Source: Saprospiraceae bacterium (GTDB lineage Bacteria; Bacteroidota; Bacteroidia; Chitinophagales; Saprospiraceae). Taken from it: a DNA stretch of 8,589 nt. Positions 6,661-8,589 of the stretch are shown here, piece by piece. The stretch's first letter is position 1. The number at the start of each line of letters is the position of its first letter. The stretch covers positions 1,271-9,859 of the forward strand of contig JAJDFU010000465.1 in NCBI GenBank assembly GCA_020528935.1, in the 5' to 3' direction. The translations under genes were made by a program, and so were the position numbers. The notes below the pieces were generated by a model. It worked only from the letters and a program-made list of their open reading frames with translations, was not told the DNA's origin and ran no database searches.

Positions 6661-7197
6661 ATGGCTACCTGGCTTGAAGTGGTACTCGAGATCGTAAAGA
6701 TCACTGTACCGGCACTTATCGTGTTTTTCACGGTGTACTATCTGTTTCGTCAATACCTGGAAGGCCAGCAGCGGATGAAGGCCATGGAATTACAGCAGGA
6801 GCAGCGGGGCGTAACCCTGCCTATGCGATTGCAGGCCTACGAGCGCTTGTCCCTGTACTGCGACCGCATGCTCATGCCCAACCTCTTGCTGCGGGTGAAA
6901 AAGCCGGGTATGACGGCCTCCGAGCTGCGCGTAGCACTCCTGCTGGCCATTCAGCAGGAATTTGAGCACAACATCACCCAGCAGGTGTACGTGAGCGACC
7001 AGCTTTGGCAGATCATTCGCCTGGCGCGCGACGACAGCATGGACCTCATCAGCCAGGCCGCCGAAGAGGTGGAACCCAGGGCCGATGCCGATGCGCTGGC
7101 CCGGGCCATCCTGGCCAAGCTCAATGAACGGGGCAGCCTGGGCCTGGAGAAAGCCCTTCAGGCCATTAAGAAAGAGGCCGCCATTTACCTGGGGTAA
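6661..7197 (+). CDS. Small membrane-anchored protein of a Bacteroidota family, function unknown
   Basis: This 178-residue protein has no function I can name. One membrane helix lies at about residues 9-30 (LEIVKITVPALIVFFTVYYLF). A charged Q/E-rich linker (31-50) leads to the conserved-looking block LPMRLQAYERLSLYCDRM (53-70), then KPGMTASELRVALLLAIQQEFEHNITQQVYVSDQLWQII (81-119), and a helical C terminus ending LQAIKKEAAIYLG. I associate this pattern with an uncharacterised Bacteroidota family (possibly the one named DUF7935; from memory, unverified). The soluble part is probably cytoplasmic and all-helical. A TTG at 6637 would add 8 residues, but it overlaps the -7 box at 6632-6639, so ATG 6661 is preferred. 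The gene is transcribed divergently from the Fe-S carrier gene. Confidence 0.8.
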   Translation: MATWLEVVLEIVKITVPALIVFFTVYYLFRQYLEGQQRMKAMELQQEQRGVTLPMRLQAYERLSLYCDRMLMPNLLLRVKKPGMTASELRVALLLAIQQEFEHNITQQVYVSDQLWQIIRLARDDSMDLISQAAEEVEPRADADALARAILAKLNERGSLGLEKALQAIKKEAAIYLG

Positions 7198-7199
7198 AT

Positions 7200-7242
7200 G
7201 GCGAATGCGAAGGGCCTGTGCATTTCGCCGTTGCGCTTCTTT
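7200..7242 (+). terminator. Putative terminator after the small membrane protein gene
   Basis: GGCGAA (7200-7205) pairs with TTCGCC (7224-7229). The stem extends by TGC/GCA past one bulged T, around an 11-base loop. A mixed pyrimidine tract with TTCTTTTCT follows after about 8 bases, so the terminator is imperfect. It starts 3 bases after the stop and lies in the 70-base gap between two convergent genes. Confidence 0.5.
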
Positions 7243-7267
7243 TCTATCCCCGGCTCCGCATTTCTGA

Positions 7268-8589
7268 TCACTCTTCGTCCAGTTGTTGCAGCAGGGTTTC
7301 TACTGCCCGCCGGAGCTGCAGGTCTTCGCCCCGTCCCTTGCTACCCGGTGGATTCTCCACCAGAATGTCGGGTACGGCGGGGCCGTGCTCCATGTTCTCT
7401 CCCGTGGCCTTGACGTACCAGGCCCGGAAGGGCATGCGCACCCGGGAGCCGTCCAGTAGGGAATGGCTGCCCGTGGAGATCACCGCCCCGAAAGTAGGCT
7501 GTCCTACCAGGGTGCCGTGGCCCAGGGTTTTATAGGCGTGTGAAAAGATCTCGGCATTCGAATAGCTATTCTGGTTGCACAGGGCGATGGATGGCTTGGT
7601 CCAGGCCGAGAGCGGCAGGCGCTCGCCGAAGGGATAGTGGTTGCGAAATTGCGGATGCTCCTGCTTCAGATTGCCGGCAGCTCCCCGGGGAATGGTGTAG
7701 GCGTGTTGCCGCACGTTGAGCACGGTCATGAGCATATCCGTCGTCCAGCCGCCGCCGTTGTAGCGGACGTCGATCACGATGCCTTCCTTGCCCTGTCCAC
7801 TGGCCGTGAGCTCCCGTTCAAAGCGCTCAAAGCTGGGCCAGTTCATGCCCTGAATGTGGATGTAGCCCAGGCGGCCGCCGGAGTATTGCTCGCACAGGTC
7901 TTTGCGCTCGTCCACCCAGGCCTCGTAGAGCTCCGATCGCAGGGAGGAAGCCGGCCGGATGACGACCTCGCGCGACTCACCCGCCGCATCGGTTACTTCC
8001 AGCAAGGTGCGCTCCTCGGCCTTGCCCTTGAGGAGGGCATAGAGGTTGGTGGAAGGCGATATGGGTTGCCCGTTCACGGCAGTGAGGAGTTCGCCTTCCC
8101 GCAGCCGGCTTTCCGTGCGATCAGCCGGGCTTTCAGGCAGCACCCGCTCGATGCGGAAACCATCTTCCTCCGGCACACCCGCTATGCCCAGTAGGCCGGT
8201 CTGATGCTTCTGGGTTTCTTCGGGATCGGGGCCGTACATGCCCATGTGGCTGGCGTCCAGCTGCCCCAGCATTTCGTTGAAGAGGTCGCGGAAGTCCTGA
8301 GATGTTGACGCGGCCAGGCACCAGGGTTCGTATTTGGCGCGCAAGCTATCCCAGTCTTGCCCGTGAAACTGCGGATCGTAGAACCCATCCCGCAGGGCGC
8401 GCCAGGCATCGTCGAAGATCTGCTGCCGCTCGGCCCGGTGGTCTACTTCCATTTCGGCCTCAAAGGGCATGGCTTCGGCTTTTTTCTTTTTGAGGTCGAG
8501 AAGGCTCAGCTTGCCACCGCGCTTCCGGAAGAAGAGCTTCTCGTGTTTTTTATCCCAGTGCAGGGCGCTCTGTCCCTTATACCCATCTT
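7268..8589 (-). CDS. Tricorn-type S41 family peptidase, C-terminal part (partial)
   Basis: This is the C-terminal 439 residues of a tricorn-protease homologue, a serine peptidase that degrades peptides. The frame is open to the right edge: residues upstream of the Met at 8470 read HWDKKHEKLFFRKRGGKLSL, the end of a beta-propeller blade, so that Met is internal. In order come a core helical domain (AEMEVDHRAERQQIFDDAW, near 8460-8400) with SH (8251-8246) matching the tricorn Ser-His, a PDZ domain (about 8200-7946) with the ligand-loop-like GIAGV, and the S41 domain. The last holds DVRYNGGG (about 7770-7748), the nucleophile serine in NSYSNAEIF (codon 7561-7559), and the closing ENMEHGPAVPDI. 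The SNAE nucleophile context differs from SDGD of archaeal tricorn. No export signal can be judged because the N terminus is missing. Confidence 0.9.
   Translation of the reverse strand, partial: DGYKGQSALHWDKKHEKLFFRKRGGKLSLLDLKKKKAEAMPFEAEMEVDHRAERQQIFDDAWRALRDGFYDPQFHGQDWDSLRAKYEPWCLAASTSQDFRDLFNEMLGQLDASHMGMYGPDPEETQKHQTGLLGIAGVPEEDGFRIERVLPESPADRTESRLREGELLTAVNGQPISPSTNLYALLKGKAEERTLLEVTDAAGESREVVIRPASSLRSELYEAWVDERKDLCEQYSGGRLGYIHIQGMNWPSFERFERELTASGQGKEGIVIDVRYNGGGWTTDMLMTVLNVRQHAYTIPRGAAGNLKQEHPQFRNHYPFGERLPLSAWTKPSIALCNQNSYSNAEIFSHAYKTLGHGTLVGQPTFGAVISTGSHSLLDGSRVRMPFRAWYVKATGENMEHGPAVPDILVENPPGSKGRGEDLQLRRAVETLLQQLDEE

Noticed and set aside
7637..8194. 185-codon + strand frame opposite the protease gene
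   Set aside because: It is an antisense shadow of a recognised S41/PDZ region.

Overview
The window is a piece of a GC-rich bacterial chromosome, most likely from the Bacteroidota and possibly a Saprospiria/Lewinella-like lineage (inference). Three things support this: -7 boxes matching TAnnTTTG, the Bacteroidota sigma-factor type, ahead of several genes; start regions that mostly lack a strong Shine-Dalgarno; and two small proteins (a Cys-rich lipoprotein and a membrane-anchored protein with an LPMRLQAYERL motif) that resemble uncharacterised Bacteroidota families. There are no RNA genes, CRISPR arrays, insertion sequences or phage genes that I can support.

Layout. Positions 1-2063 look like an operon on the + strand: the 3' end of xseA, then xseB (together exonuclease VII), then a polytopic GT39/PMT_2-type glycosyltransferase. 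A secreted Spy/LTXXQ-like protein built from two tandem copies of one helical unit follows (2166-2825) and ends at a strong hairpin. ruvB (2901-3929) and a small lipoprotein gene (4274-4594) lie on the - strand, separated by a 344-base interval with no confident gene. A monocistronic-looking NADP-dependent isocitrate dehydrogenase (icd, 4761-5987, +) converges with an A-type iron-sulfur carrier (6187-6534, -). Between these two lie a perfect 17-bp inverted repeat and a textbook bidirectional terminator. A small membrane-anchored protein (6661-7197, +) diverges from the Fe-S carrier and converges with the 3' part of a tricorn-type S41 protease (7268-8589, -), which is cut by the window edge.

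Functionally this is mostly housekeeping: DNA repair (XseAB, RuvB), the TCA cycle (Icd), Fe-S assembly, envelope glycosylation and proteostasis, and protein turnover. The genes do not form one pathway. I see no convincing undescribed system. The items most worth a second look are the duplicated Spy-like protein, the long perfect inverted repeat after icd, the unexplained ruvB-lipoprotein interval with a 59-codon open frame, and several start-codon corrections supported by promoter or ribosome-binding-site placement.
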